Source: Xanthostigma xanthostigma (taxonomy: Eukaryota; Arthropoda; Insecta; Raphidioptera; Raphidiidae). From it: 64,000 bases of DNA. A program made the position numbers and the translations under genes. The notes beneath the pieces are model-generated. The model had not been told where the DNA came from. It made no database searches and was given only the letters and a program-made list of their open reading frames with translations. Below, piece after piece: positions 35,632-46,700 of this stretch. The stretch is from assembly GCA_963575645.1 (NCBI GenBank), contig OY754476.1, positions 4,092,001 through 4,156,000 on the forward strand. The letters run 5' to 3'. Position 1 is the first letter of the stretch, and each line of letters starts with the position of its first letter.

Positions 35632-36353
35632 TATACTGGGAAAGAAAATGAATTAAGGTTTAATGAAAATATGAACACCCGATTAATTTAATAAATAGGT
35701 ATATTATGTAATTGAAAAATTATACATTAGTAGACTTGAAATTATTGCTTTTTCAACATTAGAAAAAGGAAAAACTTTTGCTAAATACACAATCAGCACT
35801 TGTAACACTACAAACCTCTACTCGTCAAGTTTCATATAAAAATAGGCCATTATTTTACTGCAAATCTACATAAAATCTATTATTTACACCTTACCAGATG
35901 AAACAGTTAAAAATATAACAATCTTATTACTACCAAACTAAATACAATTTTACACAGTGAAGCAATATGACTTACCATAGATTTTATATAACCGGTTCTA
36001 TCAACAATCGCAATTTACTTTGATTTTGTTCCTTGCATATAGCTTCAGTGTGATAGTTGTATCACCCATCCGGACTTTATTAATAAATAGGCTATCCTTC
36101 ACAGTTAGCAAAATCGAGAACAATTATCTCCAGAGTCTTATATATTATCACATATACGGTATAAAATACAATTTATAAATAACAATATTTATGCGGTTCT
36201 TAAAGATTATAAACTTTAATAAGCAAATATTGGGAATAAATAACAATATGAAATGGTTTTATTTTGAAAATCTTAAGTGATCAATAATACTCCAGTAGGT
36301 TAAACGCTCGGTCTTAACAAAAATATGAAACCCGCATCATTTTGAATAATAAA

Positions 36354-38552
36354 TTACGCATTACTTTCGTCTGGACTGGTCGGCGAATCTTGTGCCGATG
36401 ATCCGTAATTCTGACTGGTTACGGTCATCGGTGAAAGAGGCCTTGCCAACAATGTGGACGGGTGCAATACCGGAGCGACATAATCGGGATCCGGTTGGTT
36501 TTGATCTATGTCGATTTTAGGTACGGGGGTACATAGTTTGAAAAAAAAGAACAACGAAATCGTTACAACAACCAAACCTACAATGATTGTTATTGCTCTC
36601 GGATCCATTCCTCCTCTGAGTACTGTAAAGGCCGCTATATTTGTTAAAAGCAACGCGATGGCCACTCTGACCATGTATATTGCCGTGACATGAATATCAC
36701 CGCGCATTTTGCTTGGCCCGTAAGCAAAATATAAATTGTACCGGTCCACTTGGTGTTTCAACAATAAATATATCAGTCCGAACGGAGTTATCAAAGGACA
36801 CGATAAGCTGTATGCCATTACGAGCGTAAACACCACCAACGTCCAAGCATAATGAATGCCGAAAGGAAATTCGACTAAAATTGCTTTTCGAATGCTTGAA
36901 TCTTCAGCAGTAGATTTGGCACGACATAAACTCCAGACATACATAAACAATTCCGGAAATCTGATTAGTTCCAACGCCGTTCCAATAAAGGCGGATGTAA
37001 TCACATAATTAACGAAAAATGCTCCTTTATCGGGTAAAAAAACACACTGCCAACGATACGTACTGTTATGGGGCTGCAATGACCATTCCACAAACGCTTG
37101 AGCACTCGTCAAACCCAACGAAGGTAGAATAATGATCATGAATACTAAGAAAACGAACGTTTTAGTCATGACAGCATGATTTTGTTTCGATTTGGTCCAA
37201 TGCGATAGCCACTCGTCTGAATAGGCAACGATGACAGGCATCAATGCGGCCATAGTCCACAACAACATCGTTGGAAGAAATTCAGACAATAAGGGGTTTA
37301 TTTTATCAATGAAGTCTTTTCTGATTAAATACAACGAATCTAGCATATTTACTACAATAGCCGGAGTCGTCAAAAAAAATAAAACGATAAATAAGAACAA
37401 ATTAATTAAAATTGCTTTTAAATACCAAAAGCGTGTTCCAACACTTAAATTTTCCCAAAATATGTCTGAAGGGGGCGGTGCTTGTGTGACAAACCAATTT
37501 CTACATGTGCCAGGGGTAAAAGTATTGACGATATGATCGGCGGCTTCTGCACTATGAACGGTTATAAAAGCAATTCCGAGAGGACGAGCTAAAGCCCTCG
37601 CCCTTTCTTGATCAACGGCACTTAAAAAAAAGGATTCCAGATCACAATAATACTCGAATGCGTTTTCCGTTCCCCATGGACAGCACATTATACAACCGCT
37701 CGGTCTCACTTTTAAATTCTTATTTGTTCTCTTCAAAAATAGCTCGGAATGCATTCTTGCATTTAAAATATGTTTATATTCCTCGTTTAAAACTGTCAAT
37801 CGACTTACGTCATAAGCCAATTCAACATTCTTAAAAGTAATATCGGGATACAATAATTTAAAATAGTGAAATATTTCACTGCTGTTTCGATGTTGTTCGG
37901 CAATATTTAAAACCATGACGGTTTTAGATATTCTTTTTAAAATTGGAATGCGGCCGGAACATTTGCTCATAATATATAATGTTATCGGGACGTAACAGAA
38001 TGCTAATATGATGTGGATCCAAAGCAGTGGTGATTTTGGATCGAGGTTAACGATAGTTGTATGGCCAAATGACGCATAGCCCGGTACCAATTGGCCACTG
38101 AAATTTACTGGCAATACGATAACAATTGATATAAATGTTATCACAGTCATCAACCAAAGCATTTGTCGCTGAAATGACAAATAATGCGACGCATCTGGTC
38201 CACATTTTTGCTCAATTTTCATAGTAGATACATGAAATAATGCTGGTATCCACGAACAACATCCATTGTCGATTCTCAACATAGAATCAAAAGACGCTTC
38301 TGATTCTTCAGTGCGAATCTGTTCTTCTTGACTGCCATAAAATAACCGAGTCCATTTGTCTGCTGTTTGGACTAGAGCCAAACGGCCATAGTCCCATGCT
38401 TTCTTTCTTAAGATCGTAAACAATAGTAGAAGTATTAGCCAAGTTATTATATTTAAAATTAATGTCTCCGGTATACCTTGATAAACAGTTGTTATAAGAG
38501 TTGAGTTTTTCTTTTGAAGTAAACAAGTGCCGTTTTCATCTGTTTCATCCAT
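36354..38552 (-). CDS. Tmem63: TMEM63 / CSC1-like mechanosensitive cation channel
   Basis: OSCA/TMEM63 family, osmo- and stretch-activated cation channels in plasma and lysosomal membranes. The ORF gives 732 aa from the ATG at MDETDENGTCLLQ; an in-frame Met upstream would add 18 residues but lies in AT-rich leader. Seen: first TM (LILNIITWLILLLLFTIL), RSN1-type N-terminal TM block (QMLWLMTVITFISIVIVLPV), cytosolic RRM-like PHM7 domain (around residues 200-330, with the Cys-rich PSGCIMCCPWGTENAFEYY), then the C-terminal pore block beginning DIFWENLSVGTRFWYLK with multiple TM helices, and a Ser/Pro-rich tail. Animal TMEM63 lengths are about 750-830 aa, so it is complete. The whole coding region is one exon, unusual for this gene; a retrocopy is possible, but the frame is fully open and no poly-A scar is seen. 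Confidence 0.93.
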   Translation of the reverse strand: MDETDENGTCLLQKKNSTLITTVYQGIPETLILNIITWLILLLLFTILRKKAWDYGRLALVQTADKWTRLFYGSQEEQIRTEESEASFDSMLRIDNGCCSWIPALFHVSTMKIEQKCGPDASHYLSFQRQMLWLMTVITFISIVIVLPVNFSGQLVPGYASFGHTTIVNLDPKSPLLWIHIILAFCYVPITLYIMSKCSGRIPILKRISKTVMVLNIAEQHRNSSEIFHYFKLLYPDITFKNVELAYDVSRLTVLNEEYKHILNARMHSELFLKRTNKNLKVRPSGCIMCCPWGTENAFEYYCDLESFFLSAVDQERARALARPLGIAFITVHSAEAADHIVNTFTPGTCRNWFVTQAPPPSDIFWENLSVGTRFWYLKAILINLFLFIVLFFLTTPAIVVNMLDSLYLIRKDFIDKINPLLSEFLPTMLLWTMAALMPVIVAYSDEWLSHWTKSKQNHAVMTKTFVFLVFMIIILPSLGLTSAQAFVEWSLQPHNSTYRWQCVFLPDKGAFFVNYVITSAFIGTALELIRFPELFMYVWSLCRAKSTAEDSSIRKAILVEFPFGIHYAWTLVVFTLVMAYSLSCPLITPFGLIYLLLKHQVDRYNLYFAYGPSKMRGDIHVTAIYMVRVAIALLLTNIAAFTVLRGGMDPRAITIIVGLVVVTISLFFFFKLCTPVPKIDIDQNQPDPDYVAPVLHPSTLLARPLSPMTVTSQNYGSSAQDSPTSPDESNA

Positions 38553-39235
38553 ATTTATACTAAAACAATAGTTCCGTGATAAAAAATAAAATATATTTAA
38601 ATACACAAAGACATTTTTTTTGCACAGCTAACTCGTGATTCTAACATTTATAATAATACTGATAATTATTTAAACAAACAATATTACTCACATATTCTTT
38701 TTAAACTTTGATTACAACTTTTGACGTTTTATGAATGTCATCGAAAATGTCAGTGTGACTGTGACCCACTGTCTTAAAAGTAACTGATAGAATTTAAAGC
38801 ACGCAAAAACACTAATATTTTTTGGTGCTTTGTACTTTGCTCTTCACAATAACGTAAATTTTTCTAACAGCACTTTTTGAAACAAATTAAATTTTTTAGA
38901 GCAAATACGACAAACCAGGCCAAACATATTTTTTATATACCTATGAAAAATTGACGTATCATTTTTTTTGTCTTTATCTAAATGCTTTTGTTTAGTTTAA
39001 ATGTCAGATTGACAGACTGTACCAACATAAAAATTATCTTGTTCAGGACAAGGATGTTTAAAATTAATTATTTAAAATTAAAATATAGCAAAATCATAGT
39101 AATTCGAATGTAGATTGCCTTTTAAATAGTGTTTTTTTAATTCATGCATTCAACATGATTTAAAAAATAAAAATGTACCATAAGAATTAAGTTGCAGCTT
39201 AGCATCGAACCAGTATTTATATGGACCCTAGTAGT

Positions 39236-39498
39236 CAGACCTGGCCTGGGCAAATGGCGGACCGCAGCGCAATTTTATCCGACCCGCGAAGCATTTCAGA
39301 AAATTTTAGAAAAATAGTAGCGGAAATAGAATGCGGGTTTTTTTTTGTTTTGTTCCCCACATGCAGAAATAGAATGCGAGGACCTTTTTTTCTGCAAATT
39401 TTTGGCCCGCGGTGAAATTTTCGTCAACCATCCGGCCCGCGGTCAAATTTCATCAGCTATCTGGCCCGTCGATCAAAAGATTTGCCCGCCCCTGGTCT
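39236..39498. mobile_element. hAT-like MITE, GGGCAAAT-type ends
   Basis: The left end CAGACCTGGCCTGGGCAAAT and right end complement TAGACCAGGGGCGGGCAAAT form imperfect terminal inverted repeats of hAT type. The interior is richer in GGCCCGCGGT motifs than its surroundings. No clean 8-bp target duplication was found. Confidence 0.55.
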
Positions 39499-39783
39499 AG
39501 ACCGTATGTATACGGCTTATATTACGCAGACTATGTTTATAATTTGATATTTCATATTATGCGGATTAAACTGTATACATAGTACATACGGAGTGTCATA
39601 AGTCTCATTAAATTTTGTTTTATTTTCAAAAATGTTAACTTGGATTAGCGACCACTGTGGCACTGCCCAGTGCCCACGATATTCATTCAATTCATTGACG
39701 AACTAAGTACAATAGGGAATATTCTCACACGAAGTATGAATTATTTCTACACGCTATTGAACGCCCATATCAGCCCATCACCT

Positions 39784-39918
39784 TTATATTCTATCTCCTA
39801 CAGCCCATTTCTCTGCTTCTTCTAACCCACCTTTATAAATGGCGTCTTGATCGGCTGTCGGTAAAAATTTCTTAACATCTTGTAAAATACGAGAGTTGAA
39901 GAACGTAATTGAAACAGT
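39784..39918 (-). other. Coding-like 44-codon frame, unidentified
   Basis: The minus strand reads a coherent stretch ending KGGLEEAEKWAVGDRI and a stop, containing NSRILQDVKKFLPTADQDAI. Codon use looks protein-like, but there is no ATG and the frame is short. It may be a gene or retrocopy fragment. I do not recognise the parent. Confidence 0.2.
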
Positions 39919-40779
39919 TCATTTTTCGTTTTACTCAATAACTAATTATTTATAAAATATTAACCAACTGTGCGCGTATAAGCAATATGCAACAAAGACT
40001 TCAAAAATATGACACTATAGTTTGATACTGACGAAATATTGTGATAAAATTAAGTGAAAAATGTTCAGTCATTGCTTAGTTATGGACTGTATCAATACTC
40101 CCATATTAAAGGTTTATATAAATTTTATTCAATTAAATAATTTCCTAATATAACAAACATATTGTTGTCATGATGACAGGTTGCAGTTGATGTCTGGGAA
40201 GAAATATGTATACATCTAGGATTTTTGGAAGATGCTAATATTTATGTTTTCTATTAATTAGATATTAGCATGCTAATACACAATTATTATTGTTGCTTAA
40301 TAAGGAGCTCTATTGAGATTTCAACTCGATTTCCTACTAACATTACTGTGTAGTTTTTTATAATATTACTTAAACTAGAGTAAGCAGTGTTTCATTTACA
40401 GTACTCATCTCTGATAGGAACTAATATTTAAATAATTATGGACGAAAATTTAGAGGTGTGACTTGAAAATTGTTAGTCTGACACAAAATTAGAAAAGTGC
40501 ATATTCGTATCACACCATTCATACCAGCAAAAATAAAAAAAAATAAAAAGATTTGGGAATTTGTAAATAAATCTTATTTCATCGGACAGACAGTTGCAGC
40601 GCATTTTTAGTTTATAGTCGCGATCATTTTTTTTTAAACAATCCTTATAAATTTAAAGTATAAAAATACCAACCTTGTTCTGATAAGACTTTGTTTGAAA
40701 TTAGTAATATATATTAAAATGTAAAGGTTGAACCGGATATCGGAGACCGAATGAATGAAAAGAACAACGCTTAGGGTCA

Positions 40780-43700
40780 ATGGCTCGTAAAGTTGAAGGG
40801 GGCAAATCCATCGGCGTGGCCGTTGTGGGTCTGTCGGGCAGCGAAAGAGACAAAGGTCATGCAGGTGCTGGGAAATCCTGTCTGTGCAATCGTTTCATGC
40901 GATCTCATGCAGACGATTACAGTGTCGATCACATTTCTGTTCTTAGCCAGGTATGATTGTGATTTTGCTTTCTAATTTCTCATATTAGGAACTGAGAAGT
41001 TTAATAAATGTGTTGCTGTTTTTTTTTAAGACTGATTTTAGCGGTCGAGTTGTTAACAACGATCATTTTTTGTATTGGGGCGAAGTTACCAAACAATGCG
41101 AAGAAAGTGGTGATTATGTATTTCAAGTCATTGAACAAACTGAATTCATTGACGATGCTTCATTTCAACCGTTTAAAGGTAGAAGACTTGATTTTTATTT
41201 AATATTTTTATTCAGTATATCCAGAGAAATGACGATACTTTTATAAATAATTATTAGTGATGTGCCGGATCGTTAAAAATGTATATCCGCGGATACGGAT
41301 CTGAATATGGATATTTGGTTTCAAGATCCGCGGATACGGATACGGATATTAACTTTCTTAGAGTACGTGGCGGTAAATATTGCACATCGACCTTTGGAAA
41401 GAAACTATCTGTTATGGGAAAACGTTATTGACCTCTAAGAGTTAACTCTCATAACAGATTGTCTCTTTCCAAAGATCGATGTGCAATATCTCATTATAAA
41501 TATAGTTTTTTAGTGCCTTTGGGTTATGTACTATTGGTATGGCACTCACTATGATAAATGTTTGCAATATAAAGGTGCCAAATACGATTTAAAAAAAATA
41601 AAAAATAATCTGAATGGAATAAAATTTCATCTATGAATTGAAAATTTATAAGGTAAAAGATCCGTAAAAGATCCGCCAAAAACTAACGGATACGGATCTC
41701 TCTTCTCCCTCGGATATCCGCGGATATTGATACGGATATCTGGCACATCACTAATAATTATTAATGTTTTTGACTATTGAACGCTATTTTTGAATATTTA
41801 AGTGATAGAAATGTAAAGTTGGCTTCCTATGTGATCAATACGAAATATGTCTCAAACAAAATTTTCCGTATAGCTGCATAGAAACTTTTTCAATCCTGCG
41901 AAGTAACAGAGAATTTACGATAGAATTTTACAAAAATAATATCGCGTCAACGCAGCGTTTTTTATAGCGGTTTTATTTCGACGAATCAATTGAGCGCTTG
42001 CTTTAAACACTCGGTATTTTAATATGCAGATCAACGTCACTGAATTCCATTGTTTTAGGCGGAAAAATGGAACCGTACACAAAGCGTTGTGCAGCAACAA
42101 AAATTACATCAGCAGAAAAATTAATGTACATATGCAAAAATCAATTAGGAATTGAGAAAGAGTATGAACAGCGAGTTCTGCCCGATGGAAAATTAAATAT
42201 TGACGGTTTTGTTTGTATATTTGATGTTAGTGTAGTTCCGAGTCGTACATTAGAAAAACAAATTGAAATGGTGACAGCCATATTAAATAATTTATTAAAA
42301 ACAAAAAAACCTATTGTACTAGTCACAACGAAAAATGACGATGCTAATGAAACATATGTTAGAGAAGCGGAGAAACTTGTTCAGAGAAAAGAGTACAAAG
42401 GAGTTATACAGATGGTGGAAACTTCTGCGCACGAAAGTGTTAATGTCGATGTGGCTTTTCTTTTACTGGCGCAAATGATCGATCGTAGCAAAGTAAGTGC
42501 GAATTTATTGAACTTAGCTATTCTTCTAAGCAGAACGAGATACAGAGATGCGAATGGTGAAAGTGAAACTTTTATTCTATCGCCCCGAATTTTTCTGGCC
42601 GTCTGTTGCATGTCGCATTACAGGCGGCCGCGGAGTAGGGGTAAAGTGAAAGGCGCTCGGAGTAGGCGCTCGGTAGAGCAGCCAAGGCCAATATGGCGGC
42701 GCCCATGGTTAGCATCAGCTGACCGTGTAGTATGTATAACACATAGTTAGTCTGTCATGCGGGCAAGTGCTGTACAGTGTTTACATGTTTTTATTCGTGT
42801 ATTCATGTGAATATTGTTGTTTATAATTAATCGTGATGGATAAGTGTCTACAATCCAATAAAAGTTTCACTTGCGTCGTGGTTTCTTAAAACCACACAAC
42901 TGTTTTTTCTATAAGTACGTGTTAAGAAATTGTAAGGGGGTAGGCTACTGTATTGTCTCATTCACTTAAGATTATGTGACTTCGGCAACTTGAAAGCATC
43001 ACTGAGCGCTCACAGTCCAAACGGAACGACGAAAAATTACGCTTAGAAGCGTGTAAGCATCCTACCCAAATACACTCGAACTGTAATGTAGGGTTTGGAA
43101 AGGGTCTAAAAGTCGCTAAATTTACGTAAAAATCGTATTGTATTTTTTAGTACAAAAATCAAATGTAGTTAGTATCATAATTAATACGCTAAGGTTTAAG
43201 ATGTTTGCCTCCCTTTTTAGAAAAAAACACACAATTTCTCCACATAAATTATATATCATTTTACAGATAATTGCTTGCTCTACTGACATCGACAACTAAA
43301 AAATTTATTATTGCTATTGTTTTTGTAAATTAATTAAACTCTGAACAACGTCTGCCATCTGACGGCGTAACTTTAACACTTCGATCTGTCATGTGACCTT
43401 CATATTGTAAATACTGCGTACTGCCATCTGACGGGCAACGCTGAACAACGCTTTTGCTACTTGCGCCTCTATATGACAATTTTAGTAAAATATTTCTTTT
43501 ACAACAAAAAAAAGAACGTTATAAGCAGTGTGCAAAATTAGAAACGAATTGAATACCTGCAATCATATTTAAAAAATAATTTTGTAAAGTGATAATTATC
43601 ATACTTATTTAGTGCGAATAATTCGCACAGGTCACGCTAGTTTTGTTTTTAATACTTTAATCGGAAAAGACAATCTGAATTCGCCGAAATCATTTTTGTT

Positions 43701-46700
43701 TTGTTTATTTAAAAAGTATATGTTTTCCAGACTCGTTTAAAATTAATGCCGTATAGCGAAGCAGCACGTTTGCGCAAAGAAATGCTCGATGCATCAACCG
43801 AAGCTTTGACTAGATTGATCCGAGCCTACGTGACAGATCCACGGACTCTGTGGACGCATGCTTGTAAAAAACTTTCCACGCATAAAGATTGGACATATTT
43901 TGTTCAGCTATTTGGAATGGACGGTGTGCAGAAATTGTATAGGCGACATGTTAAGAAATTAAAAGATGATCAGTTGGCCAGACGAGTAGCACATTATATG
44001 GATATGCTTCCTGACGTTCTTCACGAACTTGTGCCTGACGTTAATCAGTTAGCCGATAGGTAATTCTTATCCAGTTTCAAATTATACCGTCCCGCTACTT
44101 CTTACATGGCTAACATGTAATTTAACATACATGCCAAAAGTAACATTTCTAAACATCCACTTGTGACGTCTGACGTGACGCATTCTGATTCCAGCCAATA
44201 GCGGTGTTACAATGAATTATGTTCAGAAACGTGTAAATTAGGCGTTCGTTTGTTTATATATCGTATTACTATATTTGCATTACATTAGAAGGATCGTGGT
44301 TTTATTACTTTAGTTATTCACTTTTTTTTTTGCAAAGCTGTGCTATTGGTTACAGTCAGATTACGTCAATTTTAGCGCGCGTTTTAAGTGCGCTGTTATT
44401 ATTGGCGACTTTAAATTACGTTTTCTTATCAAATAAGAGTTCAGCGAGCTAACTTTTACATATATTTTGGATAGAGTAGCTCATTGCAATAAAAATTATG
44501 CGAGACGGTCTGATAACTAAATGTGATGGAAACAAGTGTTTAATATTTTAATACACTTTTTAGTGATTGGCCGGGCGTACAACAGTATCTTAAAAATCAT
44601 CCGCATTTTAGCCAATATTTTTATGAATGTCCTGACGATATGTCGTGGACGGACTGTGAACCGGAAGAAACGGATTCCACTCGAATTCCGTTTGATGTTT
44701 TAGATACGAGCGATGCCGAAACTGTTTACAGAAATCATGTAAATGCGTTACAACAAGAACAGAAACGACTAGAGTGAGTCGGACTAACAGCACTTGTTAT
44801 ATTTCTAAAGCACCATTTGTTTTTTATATGTTTTTCTTTTATAACACTTTATTAGACGCTTTATACGCAAAATGCAATTTTTATATATTAGCGGAAAAAG
44901 TCGACATGTTTTTTTATTGTTTTGGAATTTTGGGTACAAAAGGGCTTTTTATAAATTCAGCTGGCTAATAATTTTTCAATACGTAATGCATGCAAATTTG
45001 GTGTTTAACTGAATTTATTGGTAATATTTTTGTAAGGATAATTGATAATTTAAAAAATTTAATATTTCTATTTTCTTTTTTTCATGCTTGCATAGAATGC
45101 CAAAAAGGTACACTAAATTGAACTGTAAATATAAACAATTTTTAGAAACACATAAAACTAACTTTGTTCTTGGGTTTAATCAGGTGGAAAAAGCAATTTA
45201 AGCAACTTTTAAAAGACACAGGTTATGTAACGCCGGGTAAACATCTTTCGGAAGTACGAGTTTTGTTTATGGGTCGTGAATGTTTCGAGGCTTTATCAGA
45301 ACACGATTGCCAACAAATATACGATGCACATCAAAGAGAATTGATAGAAAATGCCAAACACAATTTTCAGGTAAATAAATTGCATTTGACCAAAAAAAAA
45401 AAAAACAGTCAAATATATTGTAAATGTTCGTTTTTGTAGGAATTATTATTGGAGCATGCCGATTTATTTTATCACTTCAAAAGTATTACCCCAACTGGTA
45501 CAATAACTCAGGATGATATTAAAGAAATAACTGACGTATTGCAAGATGATTCTAGGTAATCAATACAAATATTTTGTCGATTTGTGTTAATCGTTCAGTT
45601 TTTAACAATTCCAATTCGAACTGTTACAGATATAAGTTATTGGATAGGTTAGATCAAGATAGAAAATTAATGCTATTTCAACACCTCGGTTTTGTACATT
45701 GTCCGATTCGAGAACATTGTCCCGCGTACCCCAACTGTATGGATGCGTTGATTGAACGAATTTTATCCACGAAAGCGCATCGGCCTTCCTGGAACCAAAG
45801 TAATCAGTGGTTACTCAGTTCGGACAATAATCAGCTTAATTTAATTCTATTAGGCAACAGTGGACTAGCTGAAGATCTTGCTGCAAAAATACAGGTATGA
45901 TACAAATGATCAAGTAAATAAAATTGTCGACCAATTTTTCTCAGACCATACGATATATTGACAAAAAATAATAAAAATACAAATCAATATAACACAAGAT
46001 GACGTTTCGATCTGGATTTGGATCTTTATTTTTATTATCTTTTGTCAACATATCGTATGGTCTGAGAAAAATTGGTCGACAATTTTATTTACTTGAAGAG
46101 TTCTATTCAGACGTTAATCAAAGATTTGAATACAAATGATCAGATGCGATTTTTGGGGAATATTTTAGAAATATCGAGTGATTTTTTTGCAGGCACAATG
46201 TGATGACGATGAATACGAAATAGACTGTCAGCTTTATACTTTAGATTATCGAATAATATCCGGTGATGTTAGTCAGTCGTACAACGCATTTCGAACTGCT
46301 GATTTTGTGCCGCATGGCAGTTTTTGCGTTTATTCAAATGCACAGTCATTTGAATATATAAGAGAAAGTCTTGAAAAGACCTTATTGTCAAATTTGGAAC
46401 AGGATGATAAATTACCTTTTCAAGGCTTACCCATAGTACTTATGTTCATGCAAGATTTAAGTATCGATGAAAAAGATGTGCTAAAGTTACGAGAAGAAGG
46501 TCAAAACTTAGCTGACAGTTTACAGTGTCCTTTTATGGACGTGTGTATAGAACGAACTACGACCGAACAACTTGTATCGGATGCGTTACATCAGTTAGTT
46601 CATAGCATACATTATCGTGCCGGTTTTTTAAATGTATATCAACCTGTAATTGAATGTTTCGAACCTGACATTAGGTAAGAAATATATTATGTCATAAAAG

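Larger units (their letters stand above)
34720..36353. other. Intergenic between SSR2 and TMEM63, mostly transposon
   Basis: SSR2 and TMEM63 point towards each other. The space holds SSR2 3' UTR, a Tc1-like element with a nested insertion (34873-35631) and the TMEM63 3' UTR, with a minus-strand AATAAA at 36258-36263. Confidence 0.6.
38553..40779. other. Divergent intergenic region, TMEM63 / p190 RhoGAP
   Basis: The genes point away from each other, so both promoters should be here. It contains a hAT-like element (39236-39498) and a small coding-like frame (39784-39918, minus). The stretch just before 40780 is probably p190 5' UTR; a possible acceptor precedes GTTGAACCGG at about 40727. Confidence 0.5.

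Noticed and set aside
42067-42750. 227-codon open frame as one p190 exon
   Set aside because: The frame runs past a strong donor (AAA|GTAAGTGC, 42493) into a repeat copy. The next exon ([12 protein letters not shown], 43731) continues the family sequence, so the exon ends at 42492.
44165-44380. Possible MITE in p190 intron 4 from CCAATAGC / GCTATTGG inverted motifs
   Set aside because: Inverted similarity is only about three quarters over ~30 bp with gaps, no second copy and no target duplication were found.
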